This document shows positions 17,388-25,408 of a stretch of 64,000 nt of DNA, piece after piece (positions within the stretch are counted from its first letter, which is position 1; every line of letters starts with the position of its first letter). The position numbers were made by a program, and so were the translations under genes. Under the pieces are notes generated by a model. It searched no databases. It was not told where the DNA came from and saw only the letters and a program-made list of their open reading frames with translations. Source of the DNA: Mycobacterium branderi (lineage in GTDB: Bacteria > Actinomycetota > Actinomycetes > Mycobacteriales > Mycobacteriaceae); NCBI RefSeq assembly GCF_010728725.1, contig NZ_AP022606.1:1860001-1924000 (forward strand). The letters run 5' to 3'.

Positions 17388-17455
17388 GTAGTCGCGGCTC
17401 AAGAACCACGAGTCGCAGGTAGTCGGTCGCCGTCGGCCCCAGAAATTCGGGTAGT
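17388..17455 (+). promoter_or_regulatory. Three-box GTAGT element upstream of the secreted-protein pair
   Basis: GTAGT at 17388-17392, 17419-17423 and 17451-17455, spaced 31 and 32 bases, with contexts GAGTAGTCG, AGGTAGTCGG and GGGTAGTGCCG. The last box ends 64 bases before the ATG at 17520, close to the 72-base distance seen for DUF4189 paralogues 1 and 2. TTGAAT at 17488-17493 is at the expected -10 position. Confidence 0.7.
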
Positions 17456-17519
17456 GCCGCACGGGCACCCAGCGCCGCCAGGTCAATTTGAATGCGGATT
17501 CGTGAGGAGCAATGAGGTC

Positions 17520-18002
17520 ATGCATATCGGACGGGGCCTTGCGGCAGTCGCCACTTTCGCCGCCGCGGTCGTTGGGGCAGCGGGCCCTGCCCGAGCCGAC
17601 GATCCCGACCAATCCGCGCAGGCGCCTCCCGCAGAACCCCCGGCCGCCTCGGCCACCCCAAACGGAATCAGCGGCACGTTCCTGGCTGTCGAAGAAGGGG
17701 ATCCCCCTGCGCAGTGGGTGTTCACTTCGTGTGGTGACAACTGCACCGAGGTCACACTTCCCGACGGACGAGCCCGGCTGGTGTACATGGAGCTCGGCCA
17801 GTGGCGAATGGACGACCTCGACAACGTCAACGCCGTCAAATGCACCGCAGACGGCAGCGAGCATCTCGGCACCGCCCACTATTCCTGGGACCCAACGACA
17901 TTGACCGGCGAAGCATGGGCCACCGACGACACCGGAGCATGCGGGGAGACAGCCGGTACCGACACCGACAGTGTGCCCTTCAGCCTGACTCCCGCCCCCT
18001 GA
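17520..18002 (+). CDS. Secreted protein with Cys pairs, unknown family
   Basis: 160 residues from ATG 17520 (MHIGRGLAAVATF), chosen because a signal peptide starts exactly here, ends near PARADD, and GAGGAG precedes. The mature protein has a Pro/Ala-rich stretch (about 30-50) and a compact domain with FTSCGDNCTEV, a WRMDD motif, VKCTADG and a Cys near GACGET. The layout resembles small exported mycobacterial proteins of unknown function. It is followed after 28 bases by another exported protein, probably in one operon controlled by the three-box element. Confidence 0.75.
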   Translation: MHIGRGLAAVATFAAAVVGAAGPARADDPDQSAQAPPAEPPAASATPNGISGTFLAVEEGDPPAQWVFTSCGDNCTEVTLPDGRARLVYMELGQWRMDDLDNVNAVKCTADGSEHLGTAHYSWDPTTLTGEAWATDDTGACGETAGTDTDSVPFSLTPAP

Positions 18003-18030
18003 TGTTTGTGCGTCACGTAGAGAGGCTCCC

Positions 18031-18747
18031 ATGACCGATAAATCGCAGTACACCGCCCGCGACCGAGCGATGTCGCTAGTGCTGGCGGCGTCCGCCGCCG
18101 CGACCCTGTGGGCCGGCACCAGCCCACCAGGCCGCGCCGACGACGACGACGCACCACCACCACCGCCGGTGGCGCCGCTCGTCACCGGCGACATGGTTAT
18201 CCCGGGAACGGCGACGGTTGTCCAGTCGCCGGATGCGTCGGAGAACAAAAGCTGTAACGTCCCCTCGGCGGCCTGCGTTTCCAAACCGATCGAGCTTCCG
18301 AGCAACGTGCCGAAGGTGCAAGCAGTCGGTTCCTACACCTTGCAGGATTGCCCGGGGACGTTCACGCACAAGATCGCGTTTTCTAAGACGAACGACGCCA
18401 AGGAGACACGGGTTCTGGCCGCTGACTCGGAGGGAAACGCGCTGGACCCCTCGCGGGTACGCCTCGCATTCCTCACGACGGGGAACGAAAACTGGGTCTT
18501 CTTTCCCGGAACCGGCAAGCTCGAGAGGGTGGAGGGCTGGCCAAAGGTATACCCCGCCGCCCAACGCCGGGTCGCGGTCCACCCGCTGACCGACCTCTTC
18601 GGTGACCCGGCCAAGGGCCCGAAATGGTTGGAGACGGCACGACAGATCGCCGTCGCCATTGCGGCTGTGGTGATCACCGCCGGCGCGATAGTGATTTTGG
18701 GTCCCGCCTTCCTCGCCGGCGCTGCAGCTGTCCCGCTGGCCTGGTGA
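18031..18747 (+). CDS. Exported membrane-anchored protein, unknown family
   Basis: 238 residues. A signal peptide (RDRAMSLVLAASAAATL...) ends near PGRADDDD, giving an Asp- and Pro-rich start of the mature part. A central domain of about 140 residues has two Cys pairs (KSCNVPSAACVSKPIEL and the TLQDCPG Cys). A hydrophobic C-terminal segment (about 205-235) could anchor it in the membrane. An in-frame ATG at 18070 would shorten the N-terminus to the signal peptide alone. Probably co-transcribed with the gene at 17520. Confidence 0.7.
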   Translation: MTDKSQYTARDRAMSLVLAASAAATLWAGTSPPGRADDDDAPPPPPVAPLVTGDMVIPGTATVVQSPDASENKSCNVPSAACVSKPIELPSNVPKVQAVGSYTLQDCPGTFTHKIAFSKTNDAKETRVLAADSEGNALDPSRVRLAFLTTGNENWVFFPGTGKLERVEGWPKVYPAAQRRVAVHPLTDLFGDPAKGPKWLETARQIAVAIAAVVITAGAIVILGPAFLAGAAAVPLAW

Positions 18748-18771
18748 ACGCGATGCGGGCGGCGCCCGCGA

Positions 18772-19512
18772 TCATGTCGAGCAACCGCCTTCGCGGAGAA
18801 GGGAATGCATCTGCGAAAGGGGGATACGGGGCTGGACGAAACCCGGCGGCATACCTCCGGGACCGCGTGCCGCCGGCATGTACAGCACCAGGCTGTCGCC
18901 GTCGAGTGCCCAGGCCCGGTAGTCGTCGGCGAACCCGTCGGGGTTGCCCGGCTCGAACCGTTCGAAGGCGAGCTCCGTGTTGGCAAGTTGCTGCTGCACC
19001 GCTGGCCGCGCGAGCGGCGGGAGGACCTTCAGCGGGTCGACTGCCGGGCAAAACAGGTCCGCCAACTTCAGCTGCTTACCCCGCGAAAGGTCGAACGAGA
19101 ACGTGGTGATCTCCGCCATCGGATGCGGCATGCTCCGGTACTCCCAATCACTCTGGAAGACAACCGATTTGATGGAGGGTGGATGCGCGTAAATCGAATA
19201 TTTCAGGGTCGCGTCTCCATCACCTCGGTCGTCAGGTGTGCCGTATTGACTGAAGAATTTGCGCAGAAAAGACCCGAGCACAGGACCTGCCGTCGAATCG
19301 TCGATGAGATCCCTCGGGTATGCGGCACTGACTTGGACATGAGCGTTGTCGGCACCGCGCTTGGACACGGTGCAATGGCCGGCTTGCGCATCCCACACGC
19401 CACCGACTTCGCCGCACAATCCGCCAGTAGGCGTCCGACTGTTATGGCAACCGGCGACCAGGGCGACGGTCGCGAACAGGACCGCCGGCCATCGCGGCGA
19501 TGTTCTTTTCAC
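18772..19512 (-). CDS. Lipoprotein with DUF3298/MPT64-like domain
   Basis: 246 residues. The N-terminus has a lipobox (VALVAGC; Cys about 22), so it should be acylated and held on the membrane. The rest aligns in style with the RsiV/MPT64-type DUF3298 domain: an N-terminal SAAYPRDLI segment, an EITTFSFDLSRGKQLKLADLF block, then DYRAWALDGDSLVLYM and IPLSQM at the end. MPT64 and its relatives are exported antigens of mycobacteria. The role is not known. It converges with the upstream exported protein. Confidence 0.75.
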   Translation of the reverse strand: MKRTSPRWPAVLFATVALVAGCHNSRTPTGGLCGEVGGVWDAQAGHCTVSKRGADNAHVQVSAAYPRDLIDDSTAGPVLGSFLRKFFSQYGTPDDRGDGDATLKYSIYAHPPSIKSVVFQSDWEYRSMPHPMAEITTFSFDLSRGKQLKLADLFCPAVDPLKVLPPLARPAVQQQLANTELAFERFEPGNPDGFADDYRAWALDGDSLVLYMPAARGPGGMPPGFVQPRIPLSQMHSLLREGGCST

Positions 19513-19688
19513 TTCGCAATTGTTGCCGGCCGAAGGCGGTGTGTGACGCCAATTCGTGGCGGGATTTCGAATGGCCGTGAATTCAGTTCAAACGCCCAAT
19601 TGCCGTACCACACATGAGTACAGTCTCTGACTACCTCGTCAGCGATGGCGAGCCAGCCAATCCCGCAGCTATTTCAAGGGGTGGACCG

Positions 19689-20183
19689 ATGCGAAAGGTT
19701 GCTGTCGCTGTCGCACTCGCGTTTGCGCTAATCATTACGGGGTGTGGGAGTCACGAGTCGAAATCCCCGACGACGACCACGACGTCGACGAATAGGCCTC
19801 TCCCCAGGGGAGCGTCGTCGTCGCCTCCCAAGCCGGGAGCCCCCGCCGTGCCGGCACCGGGCTCAGCACGCCCGCCGGTCGCCCCGGCGGCGCCGGCTCC
19901 TCGCGCGCCCGGAGCCAGCCAGGCGCCCACAAGTCAGTCGGGGCAGGCTAGCAACACGTCGGCCGCCACGAGTCCGGCGCCGGCCACTAATCCGGTTCCT
20001 CCGGGTCAGCAGGATTTCGGGCCATGTGAGGGCCAGGAATTTTGCCCGGGTGAAAACCCGGCGCCAGCCAACCAGGCCCCAGCCAACGCGCCCGCGAACC
20101 CCGTCCCAGCCAACCCCGCCCCGGCGAATCCCGCGCCGGCCAACCCGGCCCCACCCGCGGATGGTGGCGGCGCTGCCGGGTGA
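19689..20183 (+). CDS. Pro/Ala-rich lipoprotein with PANPA repeats
   Basis: 164 residues from ATG 19689 (MRKVAVAVAL), chosen because it begins the signal peptide and AAGGGGTGG precedes it. The lipobox ALIITGCGS places the acylated Cys at about residue 20. The mature part is low-complexity: a Thr/Ser stretch, Pro/Ala/Gly-rich sequence, one Cys pair (GPCEGQEFCPGEN) and a final array of PAN(P/Q/A)-type units (PVPANPAPANPAPANPAPP). Probably an extended cell-wall-spanning lipoprotein. No enzymatic domain is visible. The next gene, a kinase, starts 83 bases on. Confidence 0.72.
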   Translation: MRKVAVAVALAFALIITGCGSHESKSPTTTTTSTNRPLPRGASSSPPKPGAPAVPAPGSARPPVAPAAPAPRAPGASQAPTSQSGQASNTSAATSPAPATNPVPPGQQDFGPCEGQEFCPGENPAPANQAPANAPANPVPANPAPANPAPANPAPPADGGGAAG

Positions 20184-20254
20184 GCGAAAGGTGCTGCCTG
20201 GCACGAATCCTGAGCAAGGCAGCAAAAACCCAGGTTGATGGGATGGGGCGGTAA

Positions 20255-20260
20255 TACACT
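20255..20260 (+). promoter_or_regulatory. Probable leaderless -10 of the PknH-like kinase
   Basis: TACACT (TANNNT) is six bases before the ATG at 20267, with no ribosome site between. Transcription would start at or next to the start codon. Confidence 0.5.
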
Positions 20261-20266
20261 TCCCGC

Positions 20267-21979
20267 ATGCCCTTGGCGGTCGGTGACAATTTCGCGGGGT
20301 TCACCATTCTTCGATTGCTCGGCGCCGGTGGAATGGGTGAGGTTTACCTCGTCGACCATCCGCGGCTGCCCCGCAAGGAGGCATTGAAGATCCTTCCCAA
20401 CGCGGCCACCGCTGATCGCGAATTCCGCGAGCGCTTCAATCGCGAAGCCGATCTCGCCGCGGAACTCTGGCACCCGCATATCGTCGCGGTGCACGATCGT
20501 GGCGAATTCAATGGCCAGCTATGGATCACAATGGATTACGTCGAGGGTACCGATGTAGCCGAAATGGTCCGCAACCTTTATCCGTCTGGCTTGCCGCAGC
20601 GGTTTGCCGCCGAGATCGTCACTGCCGTCGCCGACGCGCTCGACTACGCCCACGAGCGCGGCCTGCTGCACCGGGACGTCAAGCCGGCGAACATCATGGT
20701 CACCGATACCGCTCCAACGTCACAGCGGCGTCGAATCCTGTTGACTGACTTCGGAATAGCCCGCAGGATGGACGACACCACTGGGCTTACCGCGACCAAC
20801 ATGACCGTAGGATCCATTGCCTACATGTCACCCGAGCAGCTCATGGGGTCGGCCTTGGACGGGCGAGCCGATCAGTATGCGTTGGCGGCCACGGCGTACC
20901 AATTGTTAACGGGGAAACCACCGTTCGACAATGCCAACGCCGGGGTGGTGATAAGCCACCACCTGTCGTCGCCGCCGCCGAGAGTGGCCGAGCGCCGTCC
21001 CGACCTGGGTGTGCTCGACTCGGTCATTTCTAAGGGTATGGCCAAGAACGCGGCCGACCGGTACCAGACATGTAGCGACTTTGCCAAGGAGCTCGCCGCA
21101 CTGGTTGATGCTGAGCCGTCGCGAGACCATCCCACAAGAGCGCCCATCCCGACTGCCAAACGCGTTGCACCCCAATCAACTAGGACCGTCACCGCGCCGT
21201 CTGCCAAACCCAAGGCGCCACCGGCTGCAGCGAAGGCGCCAGCGCCCAAGAAGAAGACTCGCGGGACTCGGAGTATTTGGATCACGGTAGCTGTGATCTG
21301 TGCCGTCAGCATCGCCGCCACCGGTGCGTATGTGGCGTGGCGGCTCATGCGACCGGCCCCTGCCGGGACCGCGGCTCCGGCTCACGGGGCACACCCACTG
21401 GTGCCGGACTCGGCGGCGGACCGGCTACTCGTCGGACCCGAACAGCTCAACGCCATCGTGGGCCAACCGCTGGAGGAAGTGTCGAAATCCAGTGTCCCGT
21501 TCGACTCCGCAGCGGGTTTCAATCGTCCGAAATGCAGTGGTGCGATTTATCTGCTCGAAAGCCACGTCTACAACCCGACGGGATATAAGGCTATACGGCA
21601 GAGCCTCTTTCAGACCCCCGAGGGTGCGCCGTCAAACCACGTCGTCGACCAGTCCGTTGCACTACTGCCCTCAGCCGAGCGCGCCGAAAAGTTGCGCGCC
21701 GAGTCTGAGCGGCAATGGCAAGAGTGCGCCGGCAAACCGCTGACCATCACCGACGAGCGTGGTGTCACCAAACCGGAGCTGGCCAACGTCGAGGCTCGCG
21801 GAAACCTGATCATCCAGGACCGAACTGTCACCGGGAGTGCGGCGCTGGGATCCAAATGTCAACACACCCTTGGCGTGTGGTCCAACGTTGTTGCCGAAGC
21901 GGTCGTTTGCGGTGACGCGGACATCAGCGACCAATCGCAGATCGTCGTCGAGACAATCCTGTCGAACGCCCAGCGTTAA
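20267..21979 (+). CDS. Membrane Ser/Thr protein kinase, PknH-like
   Basis: 570 residues. The kinase domain (about 10-275) has the [11 protein letters not shown] loop, ALKIL lysine, [12 protein letters not shown] catalytic loop, TDFGIAR and MSPEQ. The activation loop has several Thr ([13 protein letters not shown]). An Ala/Pro/Lys-rich juxtamembrane linker follows (about 285-335), then one helix (about 342-362) and an extracellular domain (about 378-570). That domain matches the PknH sensor fold, with four Cys expected to form two disulfides (PKCSG, QECAG, SKCQH, VVCGD). M. tuberculosis PknH phosphorylates FHA proteins; three FHA proteins lie at 1.2-8.5 kb here and are candidate substrates, by inference only. 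Confidence 0.92.
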   Translation: MPLAVGDNFAGFTILRLLGAGGMGEVYLVDHPRLPRKEALKILPNAATADREFRERFNREADLAAELWHPHIVAVHDRGEFNGQLWITMDYVEGTDVAEMVRNLYPSGLPQRFAAEIVTAVADALDYAHERGLLHRDVKPANIMVTDTAPTSQRRRILLTDFGIARRMDDTTGLTATNMTVGSIAYMSPEQLMGSALDGRADQYALAATAYQLLTGKPPFDNANAGVVISHHLSSPPPRVAERRPDLGVLDSVISKGMAKNAADRYQTCSDFAKELAALVDAEPSRDHPTRAPIPTAKRVAPQSTRTVTAPSAKPKAPPAAAKAPAPKKKTRGTRSIWITVAVICAVSIAATGAYVAWRLMRPAPAGTAAPAHGAHPLVPDSAADRLLVGPEQLNAIVGQPLEEVSKSSVPFDSAAGFNRPKCSGAIYLLESHVYNPTGYKAIRQSLFQTPEGAPSNHVVDQSVALLPSAERAEKLRAESERQWQECAGKPLTITDERGVTKPELANVEARGNLIIQDRTVTGSAALGSKCQHTLGVWSNVVAEAVVCGDADISDQSQIVVETILSNAQR

Positions 21980-21992
21980 CGAGCGGCTGTTC

Positions 21993-23600
21993 TCAGAACG
22001 GTGGGTCGTCGGGCAACAGTTCTGGTTCGGGTTTGTCGGGTTTCCAATCCGGTGGTAGTTCTTCGGGTTCGTAGGGGTCGTTGACCCAGGTGCAGAACGG
22101 GCTGGTGCTGGGTGTGCCCTTGAACAGGAACAGCATGTCGCGCATGTGGTTGTGGAATTTGCGGCGGGCGATTTCTTGCTTGCGCGCTTCCTCGAGACGA
22201 CGCCGCGCCTCGTTAACCGGTCGCTGCTCGCGATTGTGCTTGCGCACCTGTGCGATTCGTGCTCTCCGTCGCTTGGCTGTGTTCCGCCTGGTGGGTGCTG
22301 GCGCCGCGCACGCCGGCGCGCGCGGTGGCGGGAACAGATCCGCCCCGGCAGGGCTCGTGCGGTAAACCTGCCCGGTAGGCGACGTCCAGATAACGGTTCC
22401 ATCGTCGAGCTGCCTGTCGCGCCAGCCACCGAAGGTTTTCAGCCGATGATGCTGGCGGCAAAGACATTTCAGATTCGACGCTACCGTCAGCCCGCCCGCT
22501 TGCGGGTTGGCATGGTTGAACGGAATGGTGTGGTCGATATCGCAATGGGTGGCCCGGCGATGACACCCCGGGAACCGACACGTCAAATCCCGGCACCGGA
22601 TAAAGCGATCCAGCGCGGCCGACGGCTGATATTGCAACGCCGCCGCAGCGCTGACCTCCAGATCGGCCAGTCGCAGCCACGCGGCCTCGGCAAGCTCGCG
22701 CACCTGCTCGGCATCGATGACCCCATAGCCCTCCACATACCCGGGCTGATCGCTGCGGCCGTACACGGTGTGCTCGCTGGCCACCACGTTGATCACCACC
22801 TGCGCCCCGCTCGGATCGCGATCAGTGTCGACGACCCGCGCGGGGCACTCCGGCAGCCCGCAGGCGCAACCCAATTGGCGGCCCTCCGTCAGCGCCGCCA
22901 GGGCGTCGGCGCGACGCTGTTCCAACGTCCGCGGATCGGCCGGGCACACCTGCGTGGCCAACTGCGAGAGCCGCCGATCGAACGCCGTCGCCGCCGTCGC
23001 GACCACGCTGCCATAAATCTCGGCCATCCCATTGTCGCCGGCGGTAATCCCGATGTAGCGATCATCCTCGGCCTTGGTCCGGCGCTCGCGCACCGCGTCG
23101 GGATCGGCGACCCGCACCGCGGCATCGACCGCATTGACGATGCGCTGTTTGGACCAGCCATGCCACTTACCGATCCGCGCGGCCAGCGACGCGTCCAACT
23201 GCGCGATCACCGCCTCGTCGGTGACCAAATCGGTGCGGCTGATGATCAACCGCACCGTGCGCCAATCGGTGCGGCCCTCCGCCAGCAGCGCCGCCACCCT
23301 GGGCAGCCGAATATCCAGCGCTTCGGCGTGCGACACCAGGTAGCTCGCCGCCATCGCAGACAAATTCATGGCCGCGGCCACCTCGGCGGTGGTCTGCTCG
23401 AAGCCGTCGATGACCGCATAGCCGGGCTCGACTCGGGCCACTTCACTCGCCTCGACACGATGCCGCAACAGCGCCGCCACCGCCGCCAGCCTCCTGGCCA
23501 CCAGCATCGACTCCATCCGATGCGACGCCGTCACCGCCGCGACCAGCGCTGCCGGGTCCAGATCGCGCATCGCGAAGGGATCGGGAAGATCCTCGAACAT
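21993..23600 (-). CDS. DUF222/HNH protein, 13E12 repeat family
   Basis: 535 residues from ATG 23600 (MFEDLPDPFAMRDL). The N-terminal DUF222 domain covers about 20-330. An HNH nuclease-like domain follows (about 350-405): CRFPGCHRRATHCDIDHTIPF...NLKCLCRQHHRLKT, with the Cys pairs and catalytic His of the family. The tail is Arg-rich, then acidic and Pro-rich. This is the REP13E12 family, present in many copies in mycobacteria and hosting integration sites of some prophage-like elements in M. tuberculosis. Start 23600 is supported by TAGTAT seven bases upstream (leaderless); an ATG at 23630 would lie upstream of that -10. Confidence 0.9.
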   Translation of the reverse strand: MFEDLPDPFAMRDLDPAALVAAVTASHRMESMLVARRLAAVAALLRHRVEASEVARVEPGYAVIDGFEQTTAEVAAAMNLSAMAASYLVSHAEALDIRLPRVAALLAEGRTDWRTVRLIISRTDLVTDEAVIAQLDASLAARIGKWHGWSKQRIVNAVDAAVRVADPDAVRERRTKAEDDRYIGITAGDNGMAEIYGSVVATAATAFDRRLSQLATQVCPADPRTLEQRRADALAALTEGRQLGCACGLPECPARVVDTDRDPSGAQVVINVVASEHTVYGRSDQPGYVEGYGVIDAEQVRELAEAAWLRLADLEVSAAAALQYQPSAALDRFIRCRDLTCRFPGCHRRATHCDIDHTIPFNHANPQAGGLTVASNLKCLCRQHHRLKTFGGWRDRQLDDGTVIWTSPTGQVYRTSPAGADLFPPPRAPACAAPAPTRRNTAKRRRARIAQVRKHNREQRPVNEARRRLEEARKQEIARRKFHNHMRDMLFLFKGTPSTSPFCTWVNDPYEPEELPPDWKPDKPEPELLPDDPPF

Positions 23601-23607
23601 AGTTTCG

Positions 23608-23613
23608 ATACTA
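23608..23613 (-). promoter_or_regulatory. Probable leaderless -10 of the 13E12-type gene
   Basis: Minus-strand TAGTAT is followed by seven bases (CGAAACT) and then ATG. It supports the start at 23600 rather than 23630. Confidence 0.5.
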
Positions 23614-23640
23614 CGTCGGGCCCCCGACAAGAGCCTCCGG

Positions 23641-24057
23641 TTAGCGATTCACCCCGGCGGAGCCTTCGATAATGCGGCACACCGTGGCGGGTCGACCGCG
23701 ATGTTGGTCTTCGCGTGCACCGCGCAGCGCGGCAGACAGGGTGCTGCGCAAAGCGCGCAGCTCGGCAATCGCGCGATCGATGTCGCGGATATGGGCGTCG
23801 AGCAGCGCGGTGACCTGATTGCAGGGTGCAGTGCCCTGACGGTGCAGGTCGAGGATGCTTTTGATCTCAGAGAGGGTGAGTCCGAGCGTCTTGGCGCGGC
23901 CGATGAAGCGCAGTATCTCGATGTCGTCATCGCTGTACTGGCGATAGCCCCCGTCCGTCCGCGGGGCGGGCGGGAGCAGTCCGTTGGCTTCCCAGATCCG
24001 GACAGCCTTCGCGGAGACGCCGACGGCCTTGGCGGCTGCGCCGACGGTGTGGGCCAC
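23641..24057 (-). CDS. MerR-family metal-responsive regulator
   Basis: 138 residues. The winged helix-turn-helix (about 1-70) reads VGAAAKAVGVSAKAVRIWEANGLLPP and YRQYSDDDIEILRFIG. A long dimerisation helix follows (about 80-115). Metal ligands fit the ZntR/CadR/PbrR/CueR branch: one Cys at about 79 (APCNQV) and one near 127 (TVCRII). The third Cys (about 114 in ZntR) is missing, so the metal is uncertain. The gene lies 59 bases after a small Cys-rich membrane protein on the same strand, behind a MerR-type promoter at 24420-24450. Confidence 0.88.
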   Translation of the reverse strand: MAHTVGAAAKAVGVSAKAVRIWEANGLLPPAPRTDGGYRQYSDDDIEILRFIGRAKTLGLTLSEIKSILDLHRQGTAPCNQVTALLDAHIRDIDRAIAELRALRSTLSAALRGAREDQHRGRPATVCRIIEGSAGVNR

Positions 24058-24116
24058 GATGATTCTCCTCGCCCCGCAGCAGCTTGCCGCTGCGGCAGGG
24101 TTTCAGCGTAGCCGTG

Positions 24117-24412
24117 TCAACTCTTCTTGGGTTCGCAGCAGTCTCGGTCGCCGGTGCTTCCTTGGGGCAGCAACCGTTGTCACCCGGCATCGGCCCCTTA
24201 GGCGCATCGCTCTTGCCCATCATGCAGGCCTGTGTCCCAAGGTGATCATGCCAACCGGGAAGCCAACCCGCCGCCGCACCGGAAACGAAGACGGCCGCTG
24301 CGACTACCGCGGCCCCGGCAGCGATTCCGGCCCATGTCAGGGCACGCCGAAGCCGGTTGGCCTCCCTAGGCGCAAAGTCCGGTTCGCTTGGGGGCTCGGA
24401 CGTTTCGGTCAT
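24117..24412 (-). CDS. Small Cys-rich membrane protein, probable 1-base frameshift
   Basis: The frame from ATG 24412 gives a basic N-terminus, one membrane helix (about 27-50), then WHDHLGTQACMMGKSD and DNGCCPKE, a metal-binding look. In the uncorrected frame the protein runs on to 23927 through the start of the MerR gene with unrelated residues. One base shift near 24156-24161 (GGAAGC) brings in GSTGDRDCCEPKKS and a stop at 24117, a second CC pair, giving 98 residues and a normal 59-base gap to merR. So this is either a recent frameshift mutation or a homopolymer sequence error. Its role is probably metal handling together with merR. Confidence 0.62.
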
Positions 24413-24419
24413 TCGCCCA

Positions 24420-24450
24420 ACCCTAGGGATTGCCCTAAGGGCAAGGTCAA
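24420..24450 (-). promoter_or_regulatory. MerR-type promoter/operator of the metal-response operon
   Basis: On the minus strand, -35 TTGACC (24445-24450) and -10 TAGGGT (24420-24425) are separated by exactly 19 bases, the long spacer typical of MerR-regulated promoters. The spacer carries a perfect dyad TTGCCCT-A-AGGGCAA (plus 24430-24444). The -10 lies seven bases before ATG 24412, so the transcript may be leaderless. Confidence 0.82.
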
Positions 24451-24466
24451 GGGCTAGTGCCGGCCG

Positions 24467-24931
24467 CTACCCGCCCGCTGGCGTGGTCGTGGTGGTCGTC
24501 GGTGTGCTGCTCGCGGTGGTGGGCGTACTGGTCGACCCAGGCGCGTTGTTGCATGCCGACCGTAGAACTGTGCTGCCCGGGCTTTGCTTCTGGGCGTTCT
24601 CCTCCGCCTCTTGCTCCGTGGCGCCGCTGTCCCCGAAGTACTGGTCCCCGTTCTTTACGACGGCGCCGCAGTCGGGGTACTTGAAGGTGATCAACACGTT
24701 GCAGGCAGCGTTGTCTTGATGGCAATCGGAGGTCGCATGCGTGTTGGCCTGGTACTCGTTCGGCATATTCGTCGCTACCCCCACCGACTTCCCGTCCGGC
24801 GAGACGGCGATCGCGCCCCAGGATTCGTCGTCGGCGTGTGCAGTGGGAACCACGGCAACGGCAAACGCGGCGACCGCTGCGCCACCTGCCGCGAAGACGG
24901 CAATGCGCGTACGAGAACTGGCTCCAATCAT
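24467..24931 (-). CDS. Secreted DUF4189 protein with Thr-rich tail (paralogue 8)
   Basis: 154 residues from ATG 24931 (MIGASSRTRIAVF), chosen because GAAAGGAACACC precedes it and the signal peptide starts here (cleavage near TAHADDE). The domain reads WGAIAVSPDGKSVG, MPNEYQAN, CHQDNAACNVLITF, CGAVVKNGDQYFGDSGAT and SPGSTVLRSACN, closely matching paralogue 3 at 10663. After the last Cys comes a 25-residue Ser/Thr/Pro tail (STPTTASSTPTTTTTTP) absent from the other copies. It lies outside the main array and has no three-box element upstream. Confidence 0.85.
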   Translation of the reverse strand: MIGASSRTRIAVFAAGGAAVAAFAVAVVPTAHADDESWGAIAVSPDGKSVGVATNMPNEYQANTHATSDCHQDNAACNVLITFKYPDCGAVVKNGDQYFGDSGATEQEAEENAQKQSPGSTVLRSACNNAPGSTSTPTTASSTPTTTTTTPAGG

Positions 24932-25094
24932 GGTGTTCCTTTCGCTCGTGCAGGCTGGTCTTGCGTTCTGTGGTGCAACCCCCTCCCGGTTCAAGGGTCA
25001 GGACGCAGGCTAACTCCGGCATGATCGCGCTAGAGCCGTTTTTCGAAAAACTTCCGTCAGGTGGTACTCCGCGGGCCAGGTAAATTCGGGTGTG

Positions 25095-25406
25095 ATGAGT
25101 GACGGCGAGGAACTGAGAGTCGATCCGGGCGTGTTGCGCGGCGCTGCGGGCGGGTTTCGTGGCGCGTCGACGGACATCGCCGGTCTAGGCGTCGACGTTC
25201 CCCTCGGCGACGCGGCAGCCGGCATGCCCTCGCTGGCAACGGGAAATGCTTGCCGCTCAGCGCAAACCAGCATGGCTGACCAGATGAAAGCGGCAGCCGA
25301 CGACAGCCGTGAGTTCGCCGAAAGCCTGGACAAGGCCGCCGCCGGCTACGAGACCACCGACCGGGCCGCCGAACACACCATTCGGAGCAATCCGCTGGCC
25401 AATTAG
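25095..25406 (+). CDS. EspC-like ESX-secretion-associated protein
   Basis: 103 residues starting at ATG 25095 (GTG at 25092 is an alternative). It opens with LRVDPGVLRGAAGGF and forms two predicted helices around a Gly/Pro turn. Residues SLDKAAAGYETTDRAAE contain a YxxxD motif (YETTD) like the type VII secretion signal. The layout fits the EspC family (DUF2580), small substrates or partners of ESX systems. No PE, PPE or ESX core genes are near, so it is an orphan. TAAATT at 25081-25086 is a possible leaderless -10. Confidence 0.78.
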   Translation: MSDGEELRVDPGVLRGAAGGFRGASTDIAGLGVDVPLGDAAAGMPSLATGNACRSAQTSMADQMKAAADDSREFAESLDKAAAGYETTDRAAEHTIRSNPLAN

Positions 25407-25408
25407 CG

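Noticed and set aside
19900..20180. Tandem repeat in the Pro/Ala-rich lipoprotein as a CRISPR-like array
   Set aside because: The repeats are in-frame codons for PANPA units with no spacers.
22146..23672. 508-codon frame antisense to the 13E12-type gene
   Set aside because: The sense strand carries the HNH motif and a good leaderless start; the antisense is Arg/His-rich shadow.
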